This document shows, in pieces, positions 1-10,611 of a stretch of DNA of 64,000 bases (positions are counted from its first letter, which is position 1; the number at the start of each line of letters is the position of its first letter). Made by a program: the position numbers and the translations under genes. The DNA is from Tetranychus cinnabarinus (lineage: Eukaryota > Arthropoda > Arachnida > Trombidiformes > Tetranychidae), in contig WHVY01000007.1 in the NCBI GenBank assembly GCA_022266195.1, positions 1,922,001-1,986,000 on the forward strand, in the 5' to 3' direction. Below the pieces are notes generated by a model. It saw only the letters and a program-made list of their open reading frames with translations. It searched no databases and had not been told where the DNA came from.

Positions 1-473
1 ACAACAAAGTTGAAGAACTGAGTCTAAGTGGGCCAATCGATGACGAGTTGGATGAAAATTTAACTCCATTCGCAAGGATGTGTAAGGAAGAACGATACAA
101 AGTGAAAAAAGAAGAAAAGTTAAAACAATTGGAGCTCAATCAATATCTTGGACCTTCAATTACTCGTAAAAAATTGATTGAAGATGTATTTATCAAGGTT
201 TCATCTCATATTTTACCTCCTGTTGAAAAATTTTGTACTTCATTTTTAACCTCTTTGCTGCAACTAAGCTCTTCTAATAGTAGTAATGACAATGTAAAAG
301 AAATAGATAAATATTCTGATGCAAAAGCTTCAGATGACTCTAGTGATGAAGAAATTGATGAAAAATCTAAGGTTAAAGAAACAAACGATCAAGTACCAAT
401 GGAAGTGGACAATGTTTTAGACGAAAAACCTGAATTCGTCTTTAATGAAAACTATGATTGGTTAAAAGATTAA
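1..473 (+). CDS. 3'-terminal exon of an unrecognised acidic protein (5' partial)
   Basis: The frame is open from base 3 to the TAA at 471-473, so this is the last coding exon or exon part of a gene that starts left of the window. I see no in-frame ATG that must be the start. The visible ~157 residues begin with a charged, Lys/Glu-rich stretch, continue with a short, more hydrophobic helix-like part (around ILPPVEKFCTSFLTSLL), and end in an acidic Ser/Asp/Glu-rich tail finishing in YDWLKD. I do not recognise the family. A charged segment plus acidic tail would suit a nuclear or cytoplasmic adaptor, but that is only composition. The gene converges on the SLC17-type gene with 215 bp between the two stop codons. 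Confidence 0.6.
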   Translation, partial: NKVEELSLSGPIDDELDENLTPFARMCKEERYKVKKEEKLKQLELNQYLGPSITRKKLIEDVFIKVSSHILPPVEKFCTSFLTSLLQLSSSNSSNDNVKEIDKYSDAKASDDSSDEEIDEKSKVKETNDQVPMEVDNVLDEKPEFVFNENYDWLKD

Positions 474-688
474 TTATTTTTATTGTGTTGGCTTGAGTGA
501 CAAATCAAGTCATCTTTAACACCCACCTCTGTATAATTGACCTCAAATATATTGAAACTTTTCGTTCATTAATGACCAGTAAATCTTTGAAATTATGAAT
601 GTTTTTTATTCATTTCTTTCTGCATTCCCGCAAACCATTTAAAATGAATATTTTATAGATTGGTTTAATAATTGAGAATGTTTATTAA
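474..688. other. Convergent 3' spacer
   Basis: This 215 bp spacer lies between two converging stop codons. It probably holds both 3' UTRs, which may overlap. It contains two TTTATT motifs, i.e. AATAAA on the minus strand (605-610 and 681-686). No ORF or repeat was seen. Confidence 0.5.
605..610 (-). terminator. Candidate polyA signal of the SLC17-type gene
   Basis: AATAAA on the minus strand about 80 bp past the stop codon at 689. This is a normal spacing for a short 3' UTR. A second AATAAA at 681-686 sits almost at the stop and is less likely to be used. Confidence 0.45.
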
Positions 689-2566
689 TCAGTATTTAAA
701 AACTAAAGCTGCTTGAGACATTCGCTGTTTCTTTCGTTCAAACCATAATCGGAATCGAGATACTTCAGGCATTTCTATTGAAACAACAGTTGCTATTGAA
801 TTGGATCGATTCGGTGCTATTCCCCATGGCTGTGGAGTTGCTGAAGCAAATAGTATAAAGTAAAACCATCCAAGTATCATGATACACCCAGTTATGATGA
901 ATATCATATTCCACTGAAAAGCATCATTCACCTGAAAAAGAGATGTAAATATATTTGTAATCATGAATTTCCAACTATAATATTCTTTTCTCAATTTTAC
1001 CTTAGAACTCAATATAGACTGAACTAGAATTGGTACCGTGATTCCACTTGCAGCTGATGCCGTATTTGTCATTCCAAATACTGTTCCAGATAAATCAGGA
1101 GACATTTCTGAAATCAATGGGATGTCGCCTCCAGTTCTTAACCCCAGAGCCAACATTGAAAAGGTTAAAATTATCAAGATAGACGTTTTATCATGACCAA
1201 GAAATGTTATTGTTATGAAACAAACTGCTGGTATCAATAAAGCTATTTGAGGAAAGATTCACAATTAGTTGAAAAGACGGTGATACTGAATTGATTAAGT
1301 TTTAAGGTTTATCAACATGTGATGGATGGAATCGATTGGTGTCGATTTGTTTGGTTTTTTTACTTACTGCAAGTTTCAAAAATTCTTCGAGTCATCGAGA
1401 CATGGACAATTTTCTTAATTATTATCCAATCTGCTAATGGACCTGAAACAATCATAGAGACACAAACGGCTATAAGAAGGTAAAAAATTATCCACTGATT
1501 AGTTTGATTTGTAAAAGACCAAATAAACATGAGGTAAGCTGGTAAACTGGTTGTAATTAAAATGTAACCAAAACTCCAGGCTCCTTGAGCAATCGTTATT
1601 GACCATAATTTTTTGCTGGTCCATAATTTATACCATTCAACTTTGACTATCTGTAAAATTAATCACTCAATCAACTATTGATATTTAATTTGTTAATCTG
1701 TTAATAGTTACCCTTCGACGTTGGTTGGAACAGGATTCTTTCTGTATGAGTCGTAACTCATATTCTGAAATCCACCGATGACTTGCTGGATCAGGTGTTA
1801 CCAGAAACCACCAGAAAAAGGTGAAAACACAATTTAATCCACCAATAGTGTACCAAATACTCGGCCAATCTCGTGATTGTGATAAATGGTTGATTGGATG
1901 ACAAAGATAGGCGGATAGAGGAATTGTGATCAATTGACCAAAGCTTGAACCAGCAAAGATGAAACTTAAAACTAAACCAAGCTCCGATTTAGGAAACCAG
2001 CGAGTGATGAGAACATAAATTCCGGTCAATATTGGCCCATGAGATACTCCTTGGATAAATCGGATTATAAAGATGACAGCAACTCCACCATGAATGGATA
2101 CTGGTGTTAATAAAGTGCAACAAGTTGATATCAAATGAGCAGCAATTGTTAGATAAGCCACATTGAAACGTTCACAGGATCGACCAGCAATTATATTTAC
2201 GGCTAAATAACCATAATAATATGCAGTCACAATTGCGAACCGTTGACTTTCACTCCAATAATAGTAATAATATTCCAAAGGATCTTTTGGTTCAAGTTGA
2301 GTCTAGCCATGATTTAAAAGAAGCAATTCATTCAGCTGATCGTGTTGAAATTAAAAGAGATAACTTACATGTTGTTTAGAGGATGTTGTATTTGGATCTC
2401 GATAGATTGGATCTAAAATCAAATTGAGATTGGCAATTGAAGCAGCTGCAAATATGGTTGAACAAACGGATAAAAAAGCGACAATTAAACGAACTGGAAT
2501 CAATGGTTTCTCATTCATTTTGGCCATCATCTCTGACCATCGATTATCACTTGATGGATTAACCAT
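689..2566 (-). CDS. SLC17-family (sialin/VGLUT-like) MFS organic anion transporter
   Basis: Five exons fit in phase: 2566-2369, 2302-1712, 1650-1368, 1242-1001 and 931-689, giving 518 residues, close to the usual SLC17 length. The ATG at 2566 puts a cytosolic N-terminus before TM1 (around residues 25-50). Family features are a long polar loop after TM1, a GVSHGP segment in TM4, the ITRWFPKSE loop, the TM5/6 region with WPSIWYTIGGLNCVF and WWFLVTPDP, and a C-terminal half containing LADWI and SGTVFGMTNTASAASG. SLC17 carriers move organic anions such as sialate, phosphate, urate or glutamate, often driven by H+ or Na+, at plasma, lysosomal or vesicle membranes. The substrate cannot be read here. 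Arthropods have many SLC17 paralogues, so no symbol is given. Introns 1, 2 and 4 are 66, 61 and 69 bp. The last one (932-1000) reads through in frame, so it could be mistaken for coding sequence. Confidence 0.88.
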
Positions 2567-4085
2567 GATTAATCTAAATACAGAAACTTGGATGGATTAA
2601 CAATGGACTACTGAAACAATGCGCTTTCAAACGTTTGGAGTAATTTTTCTAATTTTCCATCAACTATTGATTTGGCGATTTCATTGTCACCCAATGTTTT
2701 GGAATTGAAATTTTAACTTGGCTCTACTTCATATTTCCACCCAGTTGTGGATCAATTAATAGTTGGTTTGTTGCATCACTAACTACATTTTATATGATTC
2801 AGCAAAAAATGATCAAACTGTTGATCAACTTCAATTTCAATCGATGGATATTATTATATTTAAAGATTACTGCCCTTGAAGATAATTTTGTTCAACGGTT
2901 TCGGTTTCCAATCACAATTAACATGAAACAAAAGATTAAGCTTTCTCATTTCATCTTTTGTATTGTTCAGTACCAAGACTAGTCATTGGCGAATCAGTCT
3001 ATTTATCAACTGAATTAACGAGTTGACTATTAGTTCTTTAAGAATTTCCATTTCTCTTGAATGTCTTGTCAATCTAATTCAATCGAAAGGATTTTTTTTG
3101 TAAATATTTTTAAGGTTGTTAGTTAATTAACTATTTTAGAAGGTAGTTCAATTTGTTCAAGTCATGCTTAAAGTGACTTTCCAATGTTGACTCTGAAAAT
3201 TTCAATTTTCAATGAATTAGAATCTCTTAATCAACTCATTAAATCAAAATTATCAATTAAAGAGGATTTTCCAAAAACAATGTTGATTCCATTAAAATTT
3301 TAGGTTCACTTGAAGTTTAACCAGAAAAAATTAAGGACAGATAGAGAATATAAGTTTTTACTTTTTTATATATTAACTTCAATACAATGACTAATATTTG
3401 TAGCGATTGATAATTAATAATTGCTAATTACTGATTACTAGTTAGGATCATAAGCTGAAATTCATCGTTAAAAAAGTGGTGAGAAGCAGTTTTGGCCATC
3501 AAAGCATTCCGTAACAAAGGAAACAGGAAGAAAAAGCAAAAACAATTTTCACTCTCAGGTAATTTTTTGTAAGCAGAGCATTGCTTAAGTTTCAAGGTGA
3601 AGGTTAAGGTCAAAGTAATAAAGTAATAATTAGTAAATTGTTGAGACTCTTTGAAAGCTACGTTACTGGTTTCAGTGGGTCGTTTGCTCCATAAGAAGTA
3701 TCTTGGTGAAGATGTTAATAGTTTCGATGAATGTTGAAGCATTGTTGAGTTTAATGGCTAATATAATATCTTCTTTATTGATTGTTTGAGTCAATTGTAA
3801 GTTGAAAGATGACTTAAGTATCTAATTTTGTTTGATTACAATTATTTTGAATAGTTTTTAATAAGACTTTAGATTTAATCAGAGCAACGTCTTGTGCCTC
3901 CCTCTATTGGTTTGAGTCTTAAGTGTGGAAGATTTGTTTACTTTTTTACCTTTTCACAGTTGGTTTCTCATTTCTTAGACTTTCATCCTGTGATGTTGTC
4001 TTGTAATGAAATGTTCGGTTTATTTGTTTAATTGGATTTTATTTTGTTGGTTTGTTGTAAATTTGGCTATTGTTGCCTCAACCCA
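2567..4085. other. Divergent spacer between the SLC17-type gene and TAPT1
   Basis: This 1.5 kb AT-rich stretch lies between two divergent start codons and must hold both promoters and 5' UTRs. Short ORFs at 2794-2982 (+) and 3428-3742 (-) have no recognisable domain or splice context. No repeat was noticed. Confidence 0.5.
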
Positions 4086-6391
4086 ATGTCCAATATAATA
4101 ATCAATGATGACAATGAAGCTGAAACCTTCATTGGAAATGAAGAGGATAAAGAAAATCAATCATATGGTAAATTGGTTGAAGAAGTAACTGAGATTGTTA
4201 AAAGTAATAGTGCTGTCAAAGGAGGTGTTAAATGGACAATCGGGGATGAACCATTGAATGAAAATGATTCTAAATTGGTTAATTCTGGGTTGAGGAAAAG
4301 ACGGACCCATTCATCTGGTGGTTTTAAAGATGATAAATCAATTACAATTGCAGGTGGTAATGGTAAAGTTGGAATAGGAAGACGAATATCATTTGCAGGT
4401 GTTGAAACGGGCTTGATAGAACCTAAAGTTGATTATTCATGGAAAAATGTTACACTCTATGACTATATTCATCGTGAGATTAGAAGATCATATCTGCCTG
4501 AAAATGACGAAGCTCGTTACGCCGAAAGGAGGGAAAAATTTTACATGTTTCTCAAGATTCCACGAGAACTGGAAAGGGTTAGTCTCTGTTTTTGGGAAAA
4601 ATTCAATTCAATTCAATGTAATTTGCTAATATCTTAAATTTTTTCTTTTCCAGTTCATATGGTTTGGGTTCCTTCAATGTGTCGACGTTTTTGTTTCCCT
4701 TTTCACTCTTTTGCCGATTAGATTTTTTCTCTCTCTTTGGTTTTTATTGTCAAGATCTATGTCTAAAACTTTCAGGTATGAATTTAATCCTATGATTCAA
4801 ATAATATTATAAACAGTAAGCTCATAAGCCTATTTATTGCAGAAAATCAACTAATCAAGGTCGATCAATTCTACAACCTGCTGAGATCTGCGATCTTTTG
4901 AAAGGAATCATGTTTATCATCGGTGCTCTTCTTCTTTTTAACATTGATACCTCAATGTTGTATCATATAATCAAATCTCAATCTGTGATAAAGCTTTATA
5001 TATTCTTCAATATGCTCGAGGTAAATCATCTATTATCATTAATATTCTTGTCTCTCATTTTTAAGAAAACATTCATATAACAACGTTAATCCCATGTTTC
5101 ACTTTATCCTTAGCTGGCTGATAAGTTGATTACATCATTTGGTTTAGATATATTGGATGTATTATATTGGACTGCAACTGAACCAAGAGGTAGAAAGAGA
5201 GAGCATTTCGGAGTGATTCCTCATCTTTTCATGACTATTGTGTATATTTGTAAGTAAATAACATGATGCTAATTTTATCTCACTCACGTTTTTTTCATTG
5301 ACTTCATCTAATCTTATCATTTTTCATTTCTTTTTGTTTTCCGACAATTAGTTGTCCATGCCATATTAGTCCTGCTTCAAGCAACTACTCTTAATGTCGC
5401 TATTAACTCGAGTAACAATGCTCTTCTCACCATTATGATGTCCAATAATGTAAGTAGTTAGATTTGCTGCAAAATATTTCAATTAAGCTTATATTTCGAG
5501 CGATTTGTCTTTAATTCCTCACTCATTTTTCCTTCTTTTTCACTAAATAGTTCGTCGAGCTAAAAGGAATGGTTTTCAAAAAGTTCGAGAAAAATAATTT
5601 ATTCCAAATGTCATGCAATGATGTCAAAGAAAGGTTTCATCTTCTGATAATTTTAATTGTGGTTGTCATACAAACTATGAAGGAATATAATTGGGAGGAA
5701 AAGCATTTTTGGATCCTTATGCCTTACTGTTTCTATATTTTCGTCAGTGAATTTGCCGTCGATTGGGTTAAACATTGTTTCGTTACTCGATTCAATGATA
5801 TTAGTCATGAGATTTATCATTCATATACAATTAGTCTGTCTTATGATATTGCCAGCAGTAATCTGAAAAGTGTAAGTTTATCCATAAAATCCAATGCAAT
5901 ATCATCTCTGATTCAATCTAATCTATGCAATATTTGTTTTCATAGGCCTATTCAGACCATACTGATTTAATATCTAAAAGGATGGGATTTGTTCCTTTAC
6001 CGTTAGGATTATTGCTTATGAAAGTTGTTTATATTTCTGTACCCTTAAATGGATGGTATGGAATCGCTGCAATTGCTATTGGCTTTCTTTGGTATGTATG
6101 ATAATTAGTTAATAATCATTTATTTTCCCTTCCTAATTAGTAATAATTTTAATTCCAATGTTTACCTTCTCTCTTTCTAGTTTAATCAGCTTCAAGTTTT
6201 GGCTCAATATTTTATTAGTTGGGCGAGCTTTCAAAATCATTGAAGATAAGGAAATCGAAAAAGAAAAGAGTGATCCATTTGTACGACATTGCTCGAGTTT
6301 ACCTTCAAGTCGTCATACAAGCGTTGAAAACATTCCCGGAAACTTGGAAGCCCCGCTTAAACTCAAAATTATCAATCAAACTAACAGCTAG
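4086..6391 (+). CDS. TAPT1: TAPT1 (transmembrane anterior posterior transformation protein 1)
   Basis: Eight exons join in phase: 4086-4577, 4654-4775, 4843-5020, 5114-5249, 5352-5449, 5551-5871, 5946-6091 and 6181-6391, giving 567 residues. I chose the ATG at 4086 (MSNIIINDDNEAE); the frame is open further upstream but has no other ATG. Residues 1-140 are polar and acidic, probably disordered. The conserved core starts at FLKIPRELERF and has several membrane spans. Hallmarks are WFGFLQCVDVFV, LQPAEICDLLKG, IIKSQSVIKLYIFFNMLEV, LLYWTATE-like and NNFVELKGMVFKKFEKNNLF, all typical of TAPT1/Emp65. The family is ER or ciliary-base membrane protein: vertebrate TAPT1 is linked to axial patterning and ciliogenesis, and yeast Emp65 to ER quality control. 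The tail after the last span is short and hydrophilic. Introns are 66-102 bp. Confidence 0.93.
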
Positions 6392-6952
6392 CAATAGATT
6401 ATTAGAATTATTAATTTTTTTGCTGGAAGCAAAATATAAAAGTTTTTATACAAAGAATTTGTTTCTATCTATTCAATCTGTTTTTACTGGTATTCATTTT
6501 TCGATACTGTGTCATCTTCATTCTATTGGCAACTCAGAATCGGATCAAATGCTGTTTACTGCAAATTTTTTTGGATTCCTTGACAACCGATTTATCCTCG
6601 TCCATCAATATTTTATATCTTCATCCAATTAACGAGCTGTTTCTACTAGTCCTAATCAATTGCTACATTTCAAATATCAGTCAAATATCACTGTATATAA
6701 AAAAATATGAACACAAATTATTTATGCAAATTGAGACTTTGATTTCATCTTTTCAATTTTTGCCGATTCAAGTTTTAGATGAATTTCAGTGATTCGAAGT
6801 CGTTATGTATTTAAAAATCAATGCTAAATCTGCTCAAATAGTTTGCGGAAGAGTTCGAGCTTCTTGTACTGGATAAATGATAGTGTTTGTAGCTTGTTGC
6901 AAAAACGTGTAAAATCTGAAAAACTCTTGTTAAATCACAAAAATATTATAAA

Positions 6953-6958
6953 AATAAA
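6953..6958 (+). terminator. Candidate polyA signal of TAPT1
   Basis: AATAAA about 560 bp after the TAPT1 stop, in an A-rich context. Short ORFs between the stop and this signal (6219-6632, 6526-6792) are likely 3' UTR noise. Confidence 0.45.
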
Positions 6959-7039
6959 GAATTGAAGAAAAAACGAAATAAATTTTATTTTGAAACATAA
7001 AAAACGTCAAAACTATAACATTTCCATCAAATGTAAATA

Positions 7040-7200
7040 AAATACAATAGGAGTCTAAGGGACTTAACCCTGAGTAAGCACTACTGTATGTCGCCTTAAC
7101 TTAAGGACTTGAGCGAGAATCGAACGCTAACCTCAAGATGCAGAGTACAACATATGAAGATTAGCTGTCTTATCGCCGATGCTAATCATTAGGCTAGCAA
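7040..7200 (-). mobile_element. tRNA-derived SINE, copy 1 (minus orientation)
   Basis: Read on the minus strand, the head has TAGCCTAATGA (10 of 11 bases of the RNA polymerase III A-box consensus) near 7200-7185. A B-box-like GCGTTCGATTCTC follows at about 7127-7115. The body then runs through a CTCAAGTCCTTAAGTTAAGG block and a GTGCTTACTCAGGGTTAA block to about 7049. The same order of blocks occurs in the plus-strand copy at 7335-7475, so this is a repeat family. It is not an intact tRNA gene: the spacing is wrong and there is no cloverleaf or discriminator end. Confidence 0.72.
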
Positions 7201-7334
7201 TAAATTAAAGTACCAATAGAATCGAACTTTTTTTGTCCAGTTTTCTATTAAATTGTTTTTTTCTTGTCTCTAGAAACTAAATATGCTCGAGATGGCGACA
7301 GTTAAATTAACTTAATTCAGCTTTGTTTTTCTCA

Positions 7335-7475
7335 ACTTAACCCTAGCCCAGTGGTTAGAGGTTGCGATAAGACAGATACTGGTCTTGTGTAGAACTCTCG
7401 CGTTCGAATCTCGCTCAAGTCCTGAAGTTAAGGCGACATTCAGTAGTGCTTACTCAGGGTTAAACTCCCTGGTAT
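7335..7475 (+). mobile_element. tRNA-derived SINE, copy 2 (plus orientation)
   Basis: TAGCCCAGTGG at 7344-7354 fits the A-box consensus TRGYNNARNGG at every position. CGTTCGAATCT at 7401-7411 is close to the B-box. The following ~70 bp, from CTCAAGTCCTGAAG through GGCGACATTCAGTAGTGC to CTCAGGGTTAAA, matches copy 1 closely but in opposite orientation. The two heads face each other across about 140 bp. The element probably moved using LINE machinery, as other tRNA-SINEs do; no LINE was seen in this window. Confidence 0.75.
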
Positions 7476-7811
7476 ATCCCATCCCTTCTTCCTAATGAAC
7501 CAGCTAACGATCTGGATAGAGGCAAATCTTCAAAGATATTTTAAATTAAACACCAAAAATAGAGATCGGTGCAAGTGTCAGGAAGAGCCATAGTCAATAA
7601 GACATTTTGAGGTAATCAACCTGACATCAATTTGTGTCTTCATCTCAAAAAATACCTCGAAACATTGCAATCTCTGAAGCTAAAGTAAACGTCTCATTGA
7701 CTTGCACAATACAAAAATCTTCATTAACTTTCAACTAACCCAGCTAACATTGAAATGTAAACTTCAAACAAATACTGAAAAATGTGAAACCTTTATAAAC
7801 ATTTCATTAAA

Positions 7812-8390
7812 CGAGGGGAACCGTCGGAAGTATCATATCGATATTGATATTTCATTGGTCCCTATCTGTACATTTATGTTGAAAACTTACATAAGGAAAT
7901 GAGCTGCCACCTTTTCGATTTCGGCATTTTATCGTCTTTTTTCTAAAAAAATTTGTATGCTTTTCTATGGGGATTTTTAAGTTCATTTTTTAATTTTTTA
8001 AATGTGTAACAAAAACATATACAAAGTGATGGTGGCCATTTTGAAAACATTACACACTAATACTGCCACTTTTTTTCTACATTTTGATACCCAAAACATC
8101 TATGTAGCTTCAAGTTTTCATTAAAAAAATTTGTGTCAAACGCGTTCGGTTTCCATTTGTCACGTTGTACTTTTTATTACATAACCAAGCATTTATTAGA
8201 TGCGTTTTATAAAACAAATACAAATCCCCATAGAAAAGCATACAAATTTTTTTAGAAAAAAGGCGATAAAATGCCGAAATCGAAAAGGTGGCAGCTCATT
8301 TCCTTATGTAAGTTTTCAACAAGGTCTAATGTACAGATAGCGACCAATGAAATCTCAATATCGATCGAACACTTCTGACGGCTCCCCTCG
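7812..8390. mobile_element. Fold-back/MITE element, family A, with long terminal inverted repeats
   Basis: The left arm (7812-7977, starting CGAGGGGAACCGTC) is closely matched by the reverse complement of the right arm (8390-8226, starting CGAGGGGAGCCGTC). The ~165 bp arms share CTTACATAAGGAAATGAGCT and GCCACCTTTTCGATTTCGGC with few differences. The ~250 bp centre is AT-rich and has no ORF. A partial copy lies at 12023-12292. No transposase was found, so this is a non-autonomous DNA element. A target-site duplication is not clear; a short TAA-type one is possible. Confidence 0.75.
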
Positions 8391-8515
8391 TAAGCTGGAT
8401 AAAGCCTAGCGCCTATGGGTAGGTAAACCACATAGCTGTAGGTAGCGAGGGGTAGACGGCGCCTTAAAGCTGTCGCGGCTAGCCGGTCTACGCAAGAAAA
8501 TCTATTAACTTTAAC
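8391..8515. other. GC-rich island next to the family A element
   Basis: About 120 bp next to the fold-back element are visibly richer in G+C than all surrounding DNA. They contain a possible stem: GTAGACGGC pairing with GCCGGTCTAC across about 20 bases (around 8451-8491). An open frame runs through on the minus strand, but it continues into the repeat and I do not treat it as a gene. The sequence could be part of the same insertion, the head of another repeat, or an unrecognised structured RNA. Confidence 0.35.
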
Positions 8516-10611
8516 ACCTACTGTACTATCCTTTGACTTGCTTAAGTTAAAATGATGAACATAAAGATGGTGATATTGTAGTAAAGCCTCAATCCAAATC
8601 ATTGATTTTAAGGGGAAAAAATTGTAAAGTATCAAAATTATCACCTTGAATAATGTAAATGAAACTGCCAATCATGAAATAAATTTCATATTCAATCAAC
8701 CTTTAAAACAAAAGCTTCCCTCACAATACAAACCAAAAACAAGATCCATTGAAAAGAAACATTGACCATTTTGTTACCTAAAAAGCAAACTATCAGATAA
8801 AACTATCAATATAACAGGTAAAAGCCCAATTTACATTTCCTTTCCACTCAACAATCAACTAAACTCTGAAGCGATCAGTTTTTAAGCGACAAAAAAAACA
8901 GGTAAAATGAGCAACAGCTAAGCTTACCTGAGAGTTTGTAAAGGCTTTTAATAGGAAAACAAAAACCTTTCACGACTAGTCGATGGTTTTTATGATTAAA
9001 AATGAGTTCAACTAAACCATGATAATATTGATGATAATGATGATGGAAATGACAAAAATGAAGAGAAGGAGAAAGAGAGCAAAAAAACCTTTTACTTTAT
9101 TTAAAAACATTCATTGTTGTTGTCTTGTTGACTTCCGGATCATTTAAAACATTTATTGTTGTCTTCTCAGTTTCCGGATGATTCGTGATTCATGGTGACG
9201 CTGGTTCACGAAGATGAACAAGATGTGCTCAGAAAGAAGACGAATTGATGAAAGAGAGAAGTTGAAAAATGATGAGAAAAGAAAATGATGATTAAAATGA
9301 TGAGGTGGACGCGTGTTTTCATCTCGAAACGTCTCTTTTACTTTACTGTGTTTTTGTGTCTTTCACTGATCACTTAACCATACAAGTAAAAATATGGATA
9401 AACGCGTGTTTACCACTTTTCCCCTCTTAACGTGTGTCTCGCCATTGAACCATAAAAGGGAAAGGAGGAGTTGATGATGATCATTCTCATCATCATTTTT
9501 GGCCGATCAAGATGATCATCAACAACAACAACATCTTTATAATATTAATGAAAGTAATCTTTTTTTCCCATGGATGGTTAATTTGGTTTGATGAATAGCA
9601 AAAGTTAAATGGCAATCATGTTTTCATGTCTAATAGTTAGGTTAAGAAATGCCTAAATAGTGAAAACAAATTTCGTTCTAATTGTTATTACAACAATTAA
9701 CCAAAGTAATCATTTTTTGGCCGTATTGTTGATACTGGAGGAAAAGGTTTCATTGTTTCTCATCAGGTTGAAACAGAAATCAAAGTTGAAACACTTTTCC
9801 TGTTGATTTCACCTTTGACATTAAATACCTTGTAAACCTTTATCATTTAGCAAGTGAAACTGTTGAATAAGGCTCATTTCATTCCTTACATAGTCGTAAA
9901 GGTTTGTGTTAGTTTCAATGTTAATCAAGAGAAACTCACAAATTACTATTCCTATTCAATCTAATTTCACCTTTTATTCCCTGAATTTCCTCTGTTTTTC
10001 ACCAACAAACTCGACTTTCTTTTTCCTCTCCCCATTTGGTCCTCCGCCCTCCTTTCATGTTCATCCTCCCTCTACTCTCTCTCTCTCTCTCTTTCCTATC
10101 TCATCTTCATTCCCATCTTCATTCTCATCTTCATTCTCATCTTCATTTGCTTCTTTTTTTTCATGTTTCCACATTTTCCCTCCTTCTTTCTCTTTCTCTC
10201 AGTCTTTCACTTTATCTTTCTCTCTTCTTTCAGTCTCAACCTTTCATAGACCCCATCGATTAACCATTTTATTGTACAAGAGACTGTAGACTAGATCATC
10301 GTCATCAGCTCCCTTTGACTCTCTTAGTGTGTTTAGTTAAGTGTAACATCACTTGTACTTTTAGCATCGTACTTTTATCCGTCCTCATTATCATCCCAAC
10401 AACATTATCAAAAATTTTTATTCCAATTTCAACCCAATAATTAGTCTATTGTCGCCATCATTTGCTGATTGAAAATTCAAACATTTTTGCCAACATTTTT
10501 TTCTTGCCCATCTTTTCACCAATCTTTATCTTTCTCTCTCTCTCTCTCTTTACTTGACCGTCTCATCATTTGCTCTTGTCCACATTTGTTTATTTTTATT
10601 TTCACTCGACA
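8516..10611. promoter_or_regulatory. 5' flank and probable 5' UTR of the ETS gene
   Basis: This ~2 kb stretch upstream of the ETS start codon has no gene. Its last ~600 bp are strongly pyrimidine-rich on the plus strand, with (CT)n tracts at about 10076-10091 and 10534-10548. A ~12 bp tandem repeat of the CATCTTCATTCT type lies at about 10101-10150. ORFs inside it encode only Ser/Phe/Leu low complexity and are rejected. No TATA box was assigned. Confidence 0.45.
10101..10150 (+). repeat. Short tandem repeat, ~12 bp unit (CATCTTCATTCT-like)
   Basis: About four units of CATCTTCATTCC/CATCTTCATTCT follow each other with few changes, ending in CATCTTCATTTG, directly after a (CT)n tract. It lies in the probable 5' UTR or promoter of the ETS gene. 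Confidence 0.7.

Noticed and set aside
3428..3742. 104-codon ORF on the minus strand
   Set aside because: It has no domain or conserved motif, lies in a divergent promoter spacer, and has a composition like the surrounding DNA.
6219..6792. Two ORFs overlapping the end of TAPT1
   Set aside because: They are out of frame with the last TAPT1 exon and then run into its 3' UTR. No family resemblance.
7111..7200. Possible functional tRNA gene
   Set aside because: A and B boxes are present, but the body does not fold as a cloverleaf by eye, and the same layout plus extra sequence recurs at 7335-7475, which indicates a SINE.
8252..8671. 139-codon ORF on the minus strand
   Set aside because: It runs through the right arm of the fold-back element and the GC-rich island. 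It has no recognisable domain or transposase motif.
9906..10289. Ser/Phe-rich ORFs before the ETS start
   Set aside because: They are produced by CT-rich simple sequence in the leader of the ETS gene.
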